A stretch of DNA of 64,000 bases from Xanthomarina arctica (GTDB lineage: Bacteria; Bacteroidota; Bacteroidia; Flavobacteriales; Flavobacteriaceae), in the NCBI RefSeq assembly GCF_014638915.1, contig NZ_BMFQ01000004.1, positions 1 to 64,000 of the forward strand. The letters run 5' to 3'. The translations under genes and the position numbers were made by a program. The notes under the pieces are model-generated. The model did no database searches, was not told the DNA's origin, and worked only from the letters and a program-made list of their open reading frames with translations. Positions 33,506-41,669 of this stretch are shown here, in pieces. Within the stretch, counting starts at the first letter, position 1; every line of letters starts with the position of its first letter.

Positions 33506-34753
33506 TTATTTTTTAAGTTTTATTCTTTTTTGATATGTTAATTGTCTCCAAATCCACTCAAGTGGTCCGAATCTATAGTGCTTTAGCCACCTGGTGCTCA
33601 TGATCATTTGAAGGATGAAAATGACTATAGTAATGATCATAATTATGGTCATTCCAAATTTGCCAACTAGGTTAAAACCAATACCATAAAAGATGGTAAT
33701 GGAGATTAAGGTTTGAAAGATATAATTAGATAAGGCTGTTTTTCCAATGGGAGCAAACCGCTGTAAAAACTTTAGGTCTTGTTTATAAAGTAAGGCTAGG
33801 GAAGCCGCATAGCCCATAGCTAGTGGTACTGTTCCAAAAGCATAGGCTAGCGTATTTAAGAAATCCCATAAAGATTCTTGATTTGAAAAGAATACAATAT
33901 ACGTTCTAAAGATGCTTACTGGAAGTCCAATGCAAATTCCCCAAATGGCGACTTTCTTTAAAAATGACGTGTTGTTTAATAAATCTTCGATTAGAATCTT
34001 TCTTCCAGTCCAAAGGCCAATTAAAAAGATGCCTAATACTTTAAAGATTCTTCCTTCGTTTAAAATTTCACCATATCTAATTAAGGTGTTTCCAATATTC
34101 ATTTTAAAGAATTCGATAATGCTTTTGTTTTTTAAATAAGCTTGAAAATCGAATATTTTCAAGGCTTGCCATTCTTCCATATGGAAGCCTAAGGCTTCTG
34201 AATATTGTGTGTTTAATTTAAAGAGAATATCAGGATAATTAATATTCGCAATATGTATGATAAACCAATTGACAAGTGGAAATAAAATTAATAAGACACC
34301 CCATGTTATAAGTTTTTTGTTAGATAAATTGATAAACCAAACTAATACAAAGCCCAGCAAGGCATACAGTGTTAAGATATCTCCTAACCAAATAAAAACG
34401 AGGTGAATAAGTCCAAATACTAAAAGCCAAAACATACGTCGTCTAAAAAAAGGAGCGAATTCTTTTCCATGAGCTTTTAAATTTTGAAATTGAATGGCAC
34501 AACCTATTCCAAATAACAAGGAAAAGATGGAGTAGAATTTCCCGTCTATTAATGTAAAAGATATAAAATCCACATATGGATCTGTTACTAGATTTGTGGC
34601 AGGAAAATGTGCTTCTGGAGGAAAAAAGAAGTATCCAGAAAAATATACAATATTAGCCGCATAAATAAATAGAATGGCTATTCCTCTTAAAACATCCAAA
34701 AAATCAATTCGGTCTTCTTTTTTTATAGGATGTAACTTGGCCTTTGTGTCCAT
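33506..34753 (-). CDS. DUF418 family membrane protein heading the DUF6090 operon
   Basis: 415 residues with about ten membrane helices. The N-terminal RIDFLDVLRGIAILFIYAAN is the family hallmark and the DUF418 C-terminal domain covers about 240-405 (AYAFGTVPLAMGYAASLALL, IGKTALSNYIFQTLI and the end FGPLEWIWRQLTY). The family is related to acyltransferase 3/heparan-acetyltransferase-like membrane proteins, but its reaction is not established. As first gene of a tightly packed minus-strand operon it is cotranscribed with the TerB-like and DUF6090 genes. Confidence 0.88.
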   Translation of the reverse strand: MDTKAKLHPIKKEDRIDFLDVLRGIAILFIYAANIVYFSGYFFFPPEAHFPATNLVTDPYVDFISFTLIDGKFYSIFSLLFGIGCAIQFQNLKAHGKEFAPFFRRRMFWLLVFGLIHLVFIWLGDILTLYALLGFVLVWFINLSNKKLITWGVLLILFPLVNWFIIHIANINYPDILFKLNTQYSEALGFHMEEWQALKIFDFQAYLKNKSIIEFFKMNIGNTLIRYGEILNEGRIFKVLGIFLIGLWTGRKILIEDLLNNTSFLKKVAIWGICIGLPVSIFRTYIVFFSNQESLWDFLNTLAYAFGTVPLAMGYAASLALLYKQDLKFLQRFAPIGKTALSNYIFQTLISITIFYGIGFNLVGKFGMTIIMIITIVIFILQMIMSTRWLKHYRFGPLEWIWRQLTYQKRIKLKK

Positions 34754-34856
34754 GGTCTTTTTTGTTAGTTTGCTATTAGTTAGTAAAGACTTAGGGGAAC
34801 GTTTTTTCTTCTTATATTTTTAATTTATGAAATACACTTTCTTGATTTTGTTGTTT

Positions 34857-35909
34857 TCAATTCAATGTGCCGTTATTCACATCTTTTATAAAAGAAATCA
34901 AGCCTTCAAAATAGATTTTTTGGTCGTCGTATTGTGACAAATGACTCCCATTTGGACAGAGTAGAAACCGACCCTTTGGAAATTCGTTAGCCATCCATTC
35001 CATGTGTTTTGGATCCATGGTGTCGTAGGTTGCGCCAATAACTAGAGTGGGTGTGTTAATTGTTTTTAATCTATCAGACACATCCCATGTTTTTAACGTG
35101 GCATTTCCTGCCATGCCAAATTCGCTTGGCCCTTGCATAAAGAGATAGATATTTGGATTGAGATGTTCAAACGCTAGTTGAATAGACTTTGGCCATTCCT
35201 CTAAAGGCATACGCAGGGCATGTTTCGTGTAATAATGCGTCATTAAAAGTTCTGTGTATCTCGGATTGCCATAATCTTCATTAGCTTCCAGCTCTTTTAT
35301 TTCTTTTAAAATTTCAGGTGGCATTTGAGGTCCGAGTACTTCTTCAGCATACTTGCCATATTCTGGCGCACTAGACATCATATTTGAAATGATTAGGCCT
35401 TTTAGGTTTTTTTGATATTTTAAAGCATATTCCATGGCTAAAATCCCTCCCCAAGATTGACCATATAAATAGAAATTACTGCTATCCATATTTAAGGCTT
35501 TTCTAACTTGTTCTACTTCTTCAACAAAATGTTCTGTAGTCCAAAGGGTAGAATCGTTTGGTTTGTCGCTATAATAAGAATCTAGCTGATCGTAATAAAT
35601 ATATTCAATCTCTTCTTTTGGGAAATAACCATCAAAACAGTCAAAAAATTCGTGAGTGCCTCCAGGACCTCCATGAAGTAATAAGACTTTTATTTTTGGA
35701 TTATTTCCAACACGTTTTGTCCAAACATTAAAGGTTCCTTTTGGAGTTGTAATTGGAATCATGTTGATACCTCCAGTAAATTGATCTTTACTTTTGGAGT
35801 AATTCATATAAGTTGAAATACAATCGGTTGTTGGTGTGATATTTTGGTTTTCTTTACAAGCCCAAAATAGACTTAAAAAAAGCAAATAGATAATAGCGTT
35901 TGATTTCAT
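34857..35909 (-). CDS. Proline iminopeptidase-like alpha/beta hydrolase lipoprotein
   Basis: 350 residues with lipoprotein signal (Cys18). The alpha/beta hydrolase core has the oxyanion region LLHGGPGGTHEF, the YYDQLDSYYSD segment and the nucleophile elbow GQSWGG with Ser152. The acid Asp (GATYDTMDP) and His (PNGSHLSQYD) complete the triad. The pattern is that of proline iminopeptidases (family S33), which remove N-terminal proline from short peptides; related members act as proline or leucyl aminopeptidases. A dyad element lies about 90 bases upstream of the start. Confidence 0.9.
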   Translation of the reverse strand: MKSNAIIYLLFLSLFWACKENQNITPTTDCISTYMNYSKSKDQFTGGINMIPITTPKGTFNVWTKRVGNNPKIKVLLLHGGPGGTHEFFDCFDGYFPKEEIEYIYYDQLDSYYSDKPNDSTLWTTEHFVEEVEQVRKALNMDSSNFYLYGQSWGGILAMEYALKYQKNLKGLIISNMMSSAPEYGKYAEEVLGPQMPPEILKEIKELEANEDYGNPRYTELLMTHYYTKHALRMPLEEWPKSIQLAFEHLNPNIYLFMQGPSEFGMAGNATLKTWDVSDRLKTINTPTLVIGATYDTMDPKHMEWMANEFPKGRFLLCPNGSHLSQYDDQKIYFEGLISFIKDVNNGTLN

Positions 35910-35998
35910 GATTAAGATAAATTATTGAATAATTAGATTGAGTTCAACAAACAATTGAATTCTAAGTAAGCAATATTTAAATTAAAAAAATAACGATA

Positions 35999-36027
35999 TA
36001 GGACGAATGAGTCATATCATTGTCCGA
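35999..36027 (-). promoter_or_regulatory. Candidate operator, dyad element copy 1
   Basis: TAGGACGAA and TTGTCCGA half-sites, with the same spacing as the element at 41579-41607, lie upstream of the iminopeptidase-like gene (start 35909). The arms can pair (GGAC/GTCC with flanking bases). Similarity to the second copy extends about 30 bases past the dyad (TTTATTATCG-like). A protein-binding site is likely; the regulator is inferred to be the LytTR protein at 41670-42413. Confidence 0.45.
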
Positions 36028-36132
36028 ACGTGTTAATTTATTTATCGTAAAAGAATTGCTTAAACCAAGTAGGTTTGTAATAGTAGCTTAAAAGTTGTTT
36101 ATATTGGCTTAATTTTTACCAATGAATATTTT

Positions 36133-36720
36133 TTACTGTTCGAAATCTTCCACATTTTCTATAACTTCAATGTCATCAATGTCATCAATTTCAATAATTT
36201 TGTCAGTTTTTTCAGGAGCTATTTCTGTAGCTTTTTTAGCTGCAATTTTTTCTAATTCAAAAAGTATTTCAGAGGTGTCCCAATAGCCGTATTCCGTAAC
36301 TATTTTATTGTCGATAAATTGATAAGTAATATGAACAGGAATGACAATTTGCTTGTTGTTTGCAACCAAATTCCCTTTCCATAAGCCCCAAAAATTAACC
36401 CAAGTTTTACCGTTGTTATCTTCAACCATTTCGTATTCTCGATTCTCATCTTCGAAAGCACGAGTAGATAGATTGCTGTCAAATTCTGAGTGATACCTTT
36501 GAATATCATTAGGAGATAAACCATTGGATCTCGTGTTGTAATAAATGTGAGCGGTATCTGCATAATGAGACATTAATTTCTCCCATTCTTGGTAATCGTA
36601 ATCGTTAATATTCGCTTTTACAATTTCAATTTCTTCGGAACTTTGAGTGTATTTAGGTTTTTTATTATTACATGAAGAGATAATAACTAACAAACATCCT
36701 ATTAAAACTAATTTTTTCAT
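36133..36720 (-). CDS. NTF2/SnoaL-like lipoprotein
   Basis: 195 residues with lipoprotein signal (Cys17). The middle (about 30-160) is an NTF2-like domain: WEKLMSHYADTAHIYYN with the conserved acidic and His positions, KTWVNFWGLWKGN and VIPVHITYQFIDNKIVTEYG. The C-terminal tail is strongly acidic (EIDDIDDIEVIENVEDFEQ). Such proteins are usually of unknown function. It is one of three NTF2-like secreted proteins on this strand between 31841 and 41499. Confidence 0.85.
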   Translation of the reverse strand: MKKLVLIGCLLVIISSCNNKKPKYTQSSEEIEIVKANINDYDYQEWEKLMSHYADTAHIYYNTRSNGLSPNDIQRYHSEFDSNLSTRAFEDENREYEMVEDNNGKTWVNFWGLWKGNLVANNKQIVIPVHITYQFIDNKIVTEYGYWDTSEILFELEKIAAKKATEIAPEKTDKIIEIDDIDDIEVIENVEDFEQ

Positions 36721-36864
36721 GAGATATGGTTTTAAGTTAATAATTAAATACTTTTATTAAGAGATATCCACTTGATGCATTTTAAATAGAATTCAAAAAT
36801 GTGAAACACCATTTGATACAAAAATGATACCTTAAGTCTAATGGCAGTAAAAAGGCTAATAGTT

Positions 36865-36920
36865 GTTAAAACAAAATTACTTGAGTTCTAGACACATTTA
36901 ATGTGCTAGTAATCAAGTAA
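36865..36920 (-). terminator. Terminator after the cupin gene
   Basis: On the minus strand an 8-bp stem (36913-36920 with 36877-36884) encloses a second stem (CTAG and CACAT/ATGTG) and is followed by TTTTGTTTT. It lies about 65 bases after the cupin stop and probably ends the SDR-RidA-M28-cupin transcripts. Confidence 0.7.
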
Positions 36921-36985
36921 AAGTACAAAATTTAAGCGTATAATTTCTTACAAGTAATTATTTTATTGAATAACACTTCATATTA

Positions 36986-37441
36986 CTATTTCATTTCAAC
37001 TCGAATAAGTCGTATGGTTTCTGTATCACTTAAATTGACTACACTATGTGGCGCTTCTGGATTTTTATACATAGTCATTGGAAGTGTTAGAGGTTCTGGT
37101 AAGTTTCGAGAGTCGAAAATAACATTTCCATCTCCATCGGAATCAATAAAATTTCCAGCTTCCTGAATATAGAGGACACTTGGCCATTGGTGAAAATGAA
37201 GATTTTCTACTTCCCCAGGAGCTAGAGTAACTTCAAAGACTCTTACACGCTCATTTTCTAATAAGATTTTATGATTTTTTGGTACAGATACTACTGCATC
37301 AAGTTTTTTTGGCCAGTCTGCTGGATTTCCTGTTTTATAATTTATTTTTTGTTCATTATTTTTTTCTTGACTTAAACAATTTAGGTTTATGGAAATCATA
37401 ACTAGAAGTGCAAGAAATAATTTAATTGGTTTAATAGACAT
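36986..37441 (-). CDS. Secreted cupin protein
   Basis: 151 residues from the ATG at 37441; codons further upstream lie inside the preceding gene and are not used. Signal peptide about 1-24 (lipobox-like NLNCLSQ, so possibly a lipoprotein). The cupin barrel shows ENERVRVFEVTLAPGEVENL, then HFHQWPSVLYI, and the second motif PEAPHSVVNLSDTETIRLIR. The His pair plus later His could bind a metal. A decayed paralogue lies at 39606-39967. It follows the M28 peptidase gene by 7 bases. Confidence 0.85.
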   Translation of the reverse strand: MSIKPIKLFLALLVMISINLNCLSQEKNNEQKINYKTGNPADWPKKLDAVVSVPKNHKILLENERVRVFEVTLAPGEVENLHFHQWPSVLYIQEAGNFIDSDGDGNVIFDSRNLPEPLTLPMTMYKNPEAPHSVVNLSDTETIRLIRVEMK

Positions 37442-37448
37442 TTGTATT

Positions 37449-39002
37449 TTAATCTTCTCTAGGTAACATAGAATCTCTCTGTGCAATTTGATAAACCAGC
37501 GCCGCAATGACTGTGGCATTAATCATCATATCACGTTCTGGAACATATTCTAAATCGTCTAAATTAGTATGATGTGTTACTGTACCATAGTTTAACGGAT
37601 CTTGAATGATTTGAAATCCTGGAATCTTGTAATAATCGAAAACATCATGATCTGTAAAATTGGTGTTTTGAATGGTTAGATTATTGACATCTAAATAAGC
37701 ATAAGGTTCTAACATGTTTTCAAAAATGGGTTTCACTGCTTCGTTTCCTTGCAAATAAAGGCCTCTCATCTGGCCAGCGCCATTATCCATATTGATATAG
37801 GCTGAAATGTTTTCAACTTCTTTTTTTCTAGTCGTTTCTTTTACTTTTCCAAAGTGGCTTTCTGCGTAAGCCATAGAACCCAAATACCCTTGTTCTTCGC
37901 CTCCCCAAAGTGCTATTCTAATGGTGCGTTTTGGTATTAATCCAGATTCTTTTATAATGCGCATCACTTCCATCATCACTGCAGAACCTGCGCCATTATC
38001 TGTTGCCCCGGAAGCAGGATGCCATGAATCGAAATGGGCACCAATCATTACGACTTCGTTTTTTAATTTTGGGTCCGAACCCGTAATTTCTGCTATAATA
38101 TTTACATTATTTTTTGGGGTTAAATAGAGTTCAGAATCTAAATGAAATTTAATTTCCGGAGTCAGTTTTTTATCTATTAATCGTGATAATTTTCCGAAAT
38201 TTTCTGGCGAAATCGCAAAATAAGGCACTGTTTTTTCATCGCTTTCTCTAAAATTATAAGTCCCACTTGGATGAATAACACCGGGAAAAAAAGGTGTCGT
38301 ACCTAACATGCTTAAAGCGCCTTCGGCTTTTAAAAAGGCGAAAAAGGCATCGTCTTTTCTCATAAAAGTATTGAATATAGCATCCAAATTCCCTATGATG
38401 TCTATGTCTCCAATTGATGGTCCTAAAGGATTATTTGGTACAGGTAGAATAGATTTCTCAGCTTCCTCAATTTGATCTTCAGTAAATCGTGAAGAAAGTG
38501 GATCGAATAACATGTTTTGTTCTGGAGCTGATCCTATCAAGATGTTTTTTCCTTGTAATTTTCCAGCCCATTGTTTTTTTACTTGTTCTAAATCGGCATA
38601 ATTTTCAATCCATATTAAATCGCCAGTTTGAACACCTTTGGAACTTTCTGTCCATGCATACGGATAAGCTTGAATTTTCATGTATGCTGGCTCTATCATT
38701 TCTATATTAAATGACTTGACTTCCCAACCCATACAATCATCACAATAGTTTTCGAAATACACTTTATCAACTTCCCAGCTTTCCATGGTTTTTTTTGCCC
38801 ATTCTGCAGCTGTATAATATTGATTTGTTCCTGTTAATCTTGGGCCATAAACATCAGACAAATCAGAAATAAGATCCATTACTTGCGATTTTTGAAAACC
38901 TTCCGTATTAATTTTTGAAAGTGCTTGAGATGTTGTTTGGCTGGTGGCTGCATAACCTGTAAAAAGGATTGCTGTGATAAGGATTTTAAATGATATTTTC
39001 AT
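37449..39002 (-). CDS. Secreted M28 family metallopeptidase
   Basis: 517 residues from the ATG at 39002 (an in-frame TTG five codons upstream is less likely). Signal peptide about 1-21. The M28 zinc site is complete: GAHFDSWHPASGATDNGAG (His and bridging Asp), LWGGEEQG (catalytic and binding Glu), NMDNGAG and a late His in THHTNLDDLEYV. The N-terminal half holds a PA-like insert. It belongs with carboxypeptidase Q-like exopeptidases. With the RidA-like, cupin and iminopeptidase-like genes it suggests peptide or isopeptide breakdown in the envelope. Confidence 0.92.
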   Translation of the reverse strand: MKISFKILITAILFTGYAATSQTTSQALSKINTEGFQKSQVMDLISDLSDVYGPRLTGTNQYYTAAEWAKKTMESWEVDKVYFENYCDDCMGWEVKSFNIEMIEPAYMKIQAYPYAWTESSKGVQTGDLIWIENYADLEQVKKQWAGKLQGKNILIGSAPEQNMLFDPLSSRFTEDQIEEAEKSILPVPNNPLGPSIGDIDIIGNLDAIFNTFMRKDDAFFAFLKAEGALSMLGTTPFFPGVIHPSGTYNFRESDEKTVPYFAISPENFGKLSRLIDKKLTPEIKFHLDSELYLTPKNNVNIIAEITGSDPKLKNEVVMIGAHFDSWHPASGATDNGAGSAVMMEVMRIIKESGLIPKRTIRIALWGGEEQGYLGSMAYAESHFGKVKETTRKKEVENISAYINMDNGAGQMRGLYLQGNEAVKPIFENMLEPYAYLDVNNLTIQNTNFTDHDVFDYYKIPGFQIIQDPLNYGTVTHHTNLDDLEYVPERDMMINATVIAALVYQIAQRDSMLPRED

Positions 39003-39038
39003 AGTATTGAATTTCAATGAATTAATTTCTTCTAGTCT

Positions 39039-39566
39039 CTAGTCTTTATTTTGTTTATGTACTTCCAATTCAATCTCAATCATAAACTCTGGAACCGCCA
39101 ATTCTTTAACGCCAATCCAAGAGCCTGTTGGGAATTGTTTTTTATAGATTTCTGTTCGGTAACCTGCAGCTTCCAAAAACTTTGGCATATTTGTGGTGAA
39201 GACATTTTCTACAACAACATCATCAAATGTGCAACCGTAATGTTTTAAGATTTTTTCTAAATCGGCATAACAGTTTTTCATTTGTTGTTCTAAATCTCCT
39301 ACAGCTGTTGGGTTTCCTTCATTATCCATACTTACTGCTCCAGAAACTTTAATAGAATTTCCAATTTTTACAGCATGAGAATATCCATAGGCTTTTTCAA
39401 CTTCTGGACGTAACAAGTAATATTCTGGTGTTTCATCTAAAACAACTTCAATAGGTTGCAGTTCAGGTTGAAGAGTTTCTGTTTTTGGTTCTTCTTTGCA
39501 ACTTATTAAAGATACAGATATTAAAAGGGAAAGAATTCCTAGTTTTAAAAAGACTGCTTTTTTCAT
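39039..39566 (-). CDS. RidA (YjgF/YER057c) family lipoprotein
   Basis: 175 residues with lipoprotein signal (Cys23). The rest is a RidA domain: GYSHAVKIGNSIKVSGAVSM, then a YADLEKILKHYGCTFDDVV helix, FPTGSWIGVKELAVPEFMIE and the closing IELEVH. Cytosolic RidA hydrolyses reactive enamines/imines; the catalytic Arg region of RidA is not evident here, so this envelope member may have another ligand. It precedes the M28 peptidase gene by 36 bases. Confidence 0.88.
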   Translation of the reverse strand: MKKAVFLKLGILSLLISVSLISCKEEPKTETLQPELQPIEVVLDETPEYYLLRPEVEKAYGYSHAVKIGNSIKVSGAVSMDNEGNPTAVGDLEQQMKNCYADLEKILKHYGCTFDDVVVENVFTTNMPKFLEAAGYRTEIYKKQFPTGSWIGVKELAVPEFMIEIELEVHKQNKD

Positions 39567-39605
39567 AGTAATTTTTATTTTATGATTAATAGTTGGTTAA
39601 TTTTT

Positions 39606-39967
39606 CCCTATGTTAATAATTAGAAAGGTTATTGGTTTACTTAAAGTATTGGAAACGTGTCATTCATCTTCAAAATCTAAAAAATATTAGGCTTCCAAAA
39701 GGTATAACACACTTGGTCATCTACTATAAAGACAATTTTCACTTTTCCTGTTGAATGAATCACTTCTATAACTTTTACATTGTCTTTTACTAATAAAACT
39801 TTATGGTTTTTGGGAGTTGTGATAACTTTATTTGGACTTGCTGGTGCATCAATTTGATTCCCTGAATTATTATTTATTATTTCACTACAAGGATTATCTT
39901 GTCCACAACCAGTTATTATAGAAACAAGGAAAATCAAAGTAAAACCATAAAATTTGATTATTTTCAT
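39606..39967 (-). pseudogene. Decayed secreted cupin gene
   Basis: The open frame 39967-39677 starts with a lipoprotein signal (Cys21) and continues like the cupin at 36986-37441 (TTPKNHKVLLVKDNVKVIEV matches VPKNHKILLENERVRVFEV). After GKV the similarity moves to another frame: EN-CLYSR-stop-PSVLYLLEA, against VENLHFHQWPSVLYIQEA. Beyond this the match goes on weakly (FLDFEDE, SKPIT) through more stops down to about 39606. One lost base plus a TGG-to-TGA change explain the break. The metal-binding His are lost. Its ATG overlaps the SDR stop (ATGA), so it was the second gene of that operon. Confidence 0.75.
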
Positions 39968-40902
39968 GTGTCATAATTATTTAGAGTCGATTTTGCTGAT
40001 CGAAAAGGCAACCCTAATTCGCGTTCTGCCATTTGATTTTGATAAATAATCTTAGGTGTGTTTTTCGGTTCCTGATGGTTTAACATTAAGGTGACATCCG
40101 AGACTGTATAAGTTTCACTAGAAAGTAAAAAGTTCTTGCCATGTAATCCAGGAATGGTAGCTACTTTGTAAATACCTATCGCAACATCCTTCACATCCAC
40201 AATAGCTAAAGGGATGTCTGTATCGTAAAACATTTGGATGAATGGATTTGGAGCTATTTTGTTTTTGAAAAGAAACTGTATTCCTGTTGAGGTCGAATCT
40301 TCTCTATCTGACAACGATTTTCCCATAACCATGGTTGGGGAAACACTTGTGATTTCGAAATTGAGAGCAGGATTCTTTTTTATAAAGTCATTAACAGCTT
40401 GATTGGCTATAAACTTAGCTTGCGCGTATGGATGACTTTCGTTACTGAAAAATGGTTTGTCTTTTTCGCTAAAGGTGTCTTCTGAAGTTTTTCCTTCTGC
40501 GGGCAAAGGGAAATCTGTGTTCCAGGCAGCAACAGAAGCTATTAGAACTACTTTTTTAACCGAAGGTGTTTCTTTAATTATTTCCAAAAAATTCTCAGTG
40601 CCTTTAATTGTTGGATCAAAGAGTTCGGTTTGAGCATCTTTAAAATCTAACAGAAAAGGAGTGCCTCCATGAATGATGATATCACAGTTTTTTACAAACT
40701 CCCTTAATTGCTCTTTGTTTTCTACATTAAGTTCACTAAGGTATAAATGGTCTGAATGGTTTAAATCCATTAAATGCTCGTACTTTTCTTGTTTTGAAAT
40801 ATCTGTTGTAGACACTTTAACGTCGTAATCTTTATCTAAAAAAAGCTTTGTGATATGGCTTCCAATAAAACCAGAACCTCCTATGATGCCAATCTTTTTC
40901 AT
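39964..40902 (-). CDS. NAD-dependent epimerase/dehydratase (extended SDR)
   Basis: 312 residues. Rossmann motif GIIGGSGFIGSH at 5-16, HGGTPF, a Ser region LIASVAAWN and the catalytic YAQAKF (YxxxK) with the substrate domain behind it. This is an extended short-chain dehydrogenase similar to dihydroflavonol-4-reductase/NAD-dependent epimerases. The substrate is unknown. It is preceded by a structured, terminator-like segment (40941-41063) and followed by the decayed cupin. Confidence 0.9.
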   Translation of the reverse strand: MKKIGIIGGSGFIGSHITKLFLDKDYDVKVSTTDISKQEKYEHLMDLNHSDHLYLSELNVENKEQLREFVKNCDIIIHGGTPFLLDFKDAQTELFDPTIKGTENFLEIIKETPSVKKVVLIASVAAWNTDFPLPAEGKTSEDTFSEKDKPFFSNESHPYAQAKFIANQAVNDFIKKNPALNFEITSVSPTMVMGKSLSDREDSTSTGIQFLFKNKIAPNPFIQMFYDTDIPLAIVDVKDVAIGIYKVATIPGLHGKNFLLSSETYTVSDVTLMLNHQEPKNTPKIIYQNQMAERELGLPFRSAKSTLNNYDT

Positions 40903-40940
40903 AATTTCTTGTTCTTTTGTGTTGTTTTATATTAATTAAA

Positions 40941-41063
40941 AAAACAGACAGACCGAGTATCGTTTTGAGTGAAACTCTTGTTTAAAATCACCAAAACTTC
41001 AGGTTTCAAACAAAACGGTTTTTTACCAATTTCCCTATGAATAAAAAGAAATCTGCCTGTTTT
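40941..41063 (-). ncRNA. Structured leader or terminator segment upstream of the SDR gene
   Basis: Twelve-base arms (AAAACAGGCAGA on the minus strand at 41063-41052 and its partner at 40952-40941, one G-T pair) enclose about 100 bases. Inside are a 7-bp stem (41017-41011 with 40967-40961) and a GAGT/ACTC hairpin (40977-40967). A T run follows the outer stem on the minus strand. It could be an elaborate terminator of the 41068 gene, a leader controlling the SDR gene, or a small RNA. No known riboswitch class is recognised. Confidence 0.35.
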
Positions 41064-41067
41064 AAGT

Positions 41068-41499
41068 TTATTCTATAAACTTTATAACGACTCCATTTTC
41101 AAGGATCCAAGTATGCTGAAACTCCATATAATCTATCATGCCTTTTTCAATGTTTTTGCCAGAAATGGAACCAGAAACAAAAATATGGTCGCTATTTATT
41201 TCTCTAATAGTTATGTTGTTAAAGACTATAAAGACCCATTCGTTTTTAAAATCTGAGATAACGTTTTCGATTATGGTTGAATTAAGAACAGAGACTGATT
41301 GTTCTTTATTTGTAGGTAACAAGTCAGAATTAATTGTAGGATTAACTAAATATCTAATATTGGAAACGTTGTTTGAAATTAAGTGGTTATAGATTTCTTC
41401 AATTGTAATGATGTTGTTGTCTTGATTTTGGGAGAACAATCTAATTGGTAATAAAAAAATGACTATTATAAAAACTAATTTGAGTTTTAAAGATTTCAT
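41068..41499 (-). CDS. Small secreted NTF2-like protein
   Basis: 143 residues with signal peptide (about 1-23, ending LFSQ). The rest alternates helix and strand: TIEEIYNHLISNNVSNIRYL, FKNEWVFIVFNNITIREI, HIFVSGSISG and the closing strand MEFQHTWILENGVVIKF. The last two strands fit NTF2/SnoaL-like proteins, but the assignment is weak. It lies directly downstream of the LytTR response regulator gene with a dyad element between them, so it is a candidate target. Confidence 0.65.
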   Translation of the reverse strand: MKSLKLKLVFIIVIFLLPIRLFSQNQDNNIITIEEIYNHLISNNVSNIRYLVNPTINSDLLPTNKEQSVSVLNSTIIENVISDFKNEWVFIVFNNITIREINSDHIFVSGSISGKNIEKGMIDYMEFQHTWILENGVVIKFIE

Positions 41500-41525
41500 A
41501 ATTAAAAGTGTTAAGATTAATAGCG

Positions 41526-41550
41526 GTTACTTAATTCTTAACCAAGTAAC
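41526..41550 (-). promoter_or_regulatory. Inverted repeat in the leader of the small NTF2-like gene
   Basis: GTTACTT at 41526-41532 and its exact complement at 41544-41550 flank an 11-base spacer. The repeat lies between the dyad element and the start codon at 41499, without a T run. Confidence 0.4.
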
Positions 41551-41578
41551 TTATTTTAATAACCAATTGAAAGCGAGT

Positions 41579-41607
41579 TAGGACGAAACATGTATATTAT
41601 TGTCCGA
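41579..41607 (-). promoter_or_regulatory. Candidate operator, dyad element copy 2
   Basis: TAGGACGAA and TTGTCCGA half-sites at the same spacing as at 35999-36027 lie 80 bases upstream of the small NTF2-like gene and 63 bases after the LytTR regulator gene. Similarity continues into the sequence after it (TTTTATTATCGGAAGAG). This is the copy that ties the element to the two-component system by position. Confidence 0.5.
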
Positions 41608-41669
41608 GCCTCCTTTTTTTATTATCGGAAGAGCTTGAAGCATGTTGATATTTGCTAAATTATAAGATA

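Noticed and set aside
34827-34937. Plus-strand frame starting like a lipoprotein signal (MKYTFLILLLFSIQC)
   Set aside because: It stops after about 36 codons and runs antisense into the end of the iminopeptidase-like gene; probably chance or a relic.
37442-37519. Upstream extension of the cupin gene into the preceding gene
   Set aside because: The extra 26 codons overlap the end of the M28 peptidase gene and precede a complete signal peptide starting at 37441.
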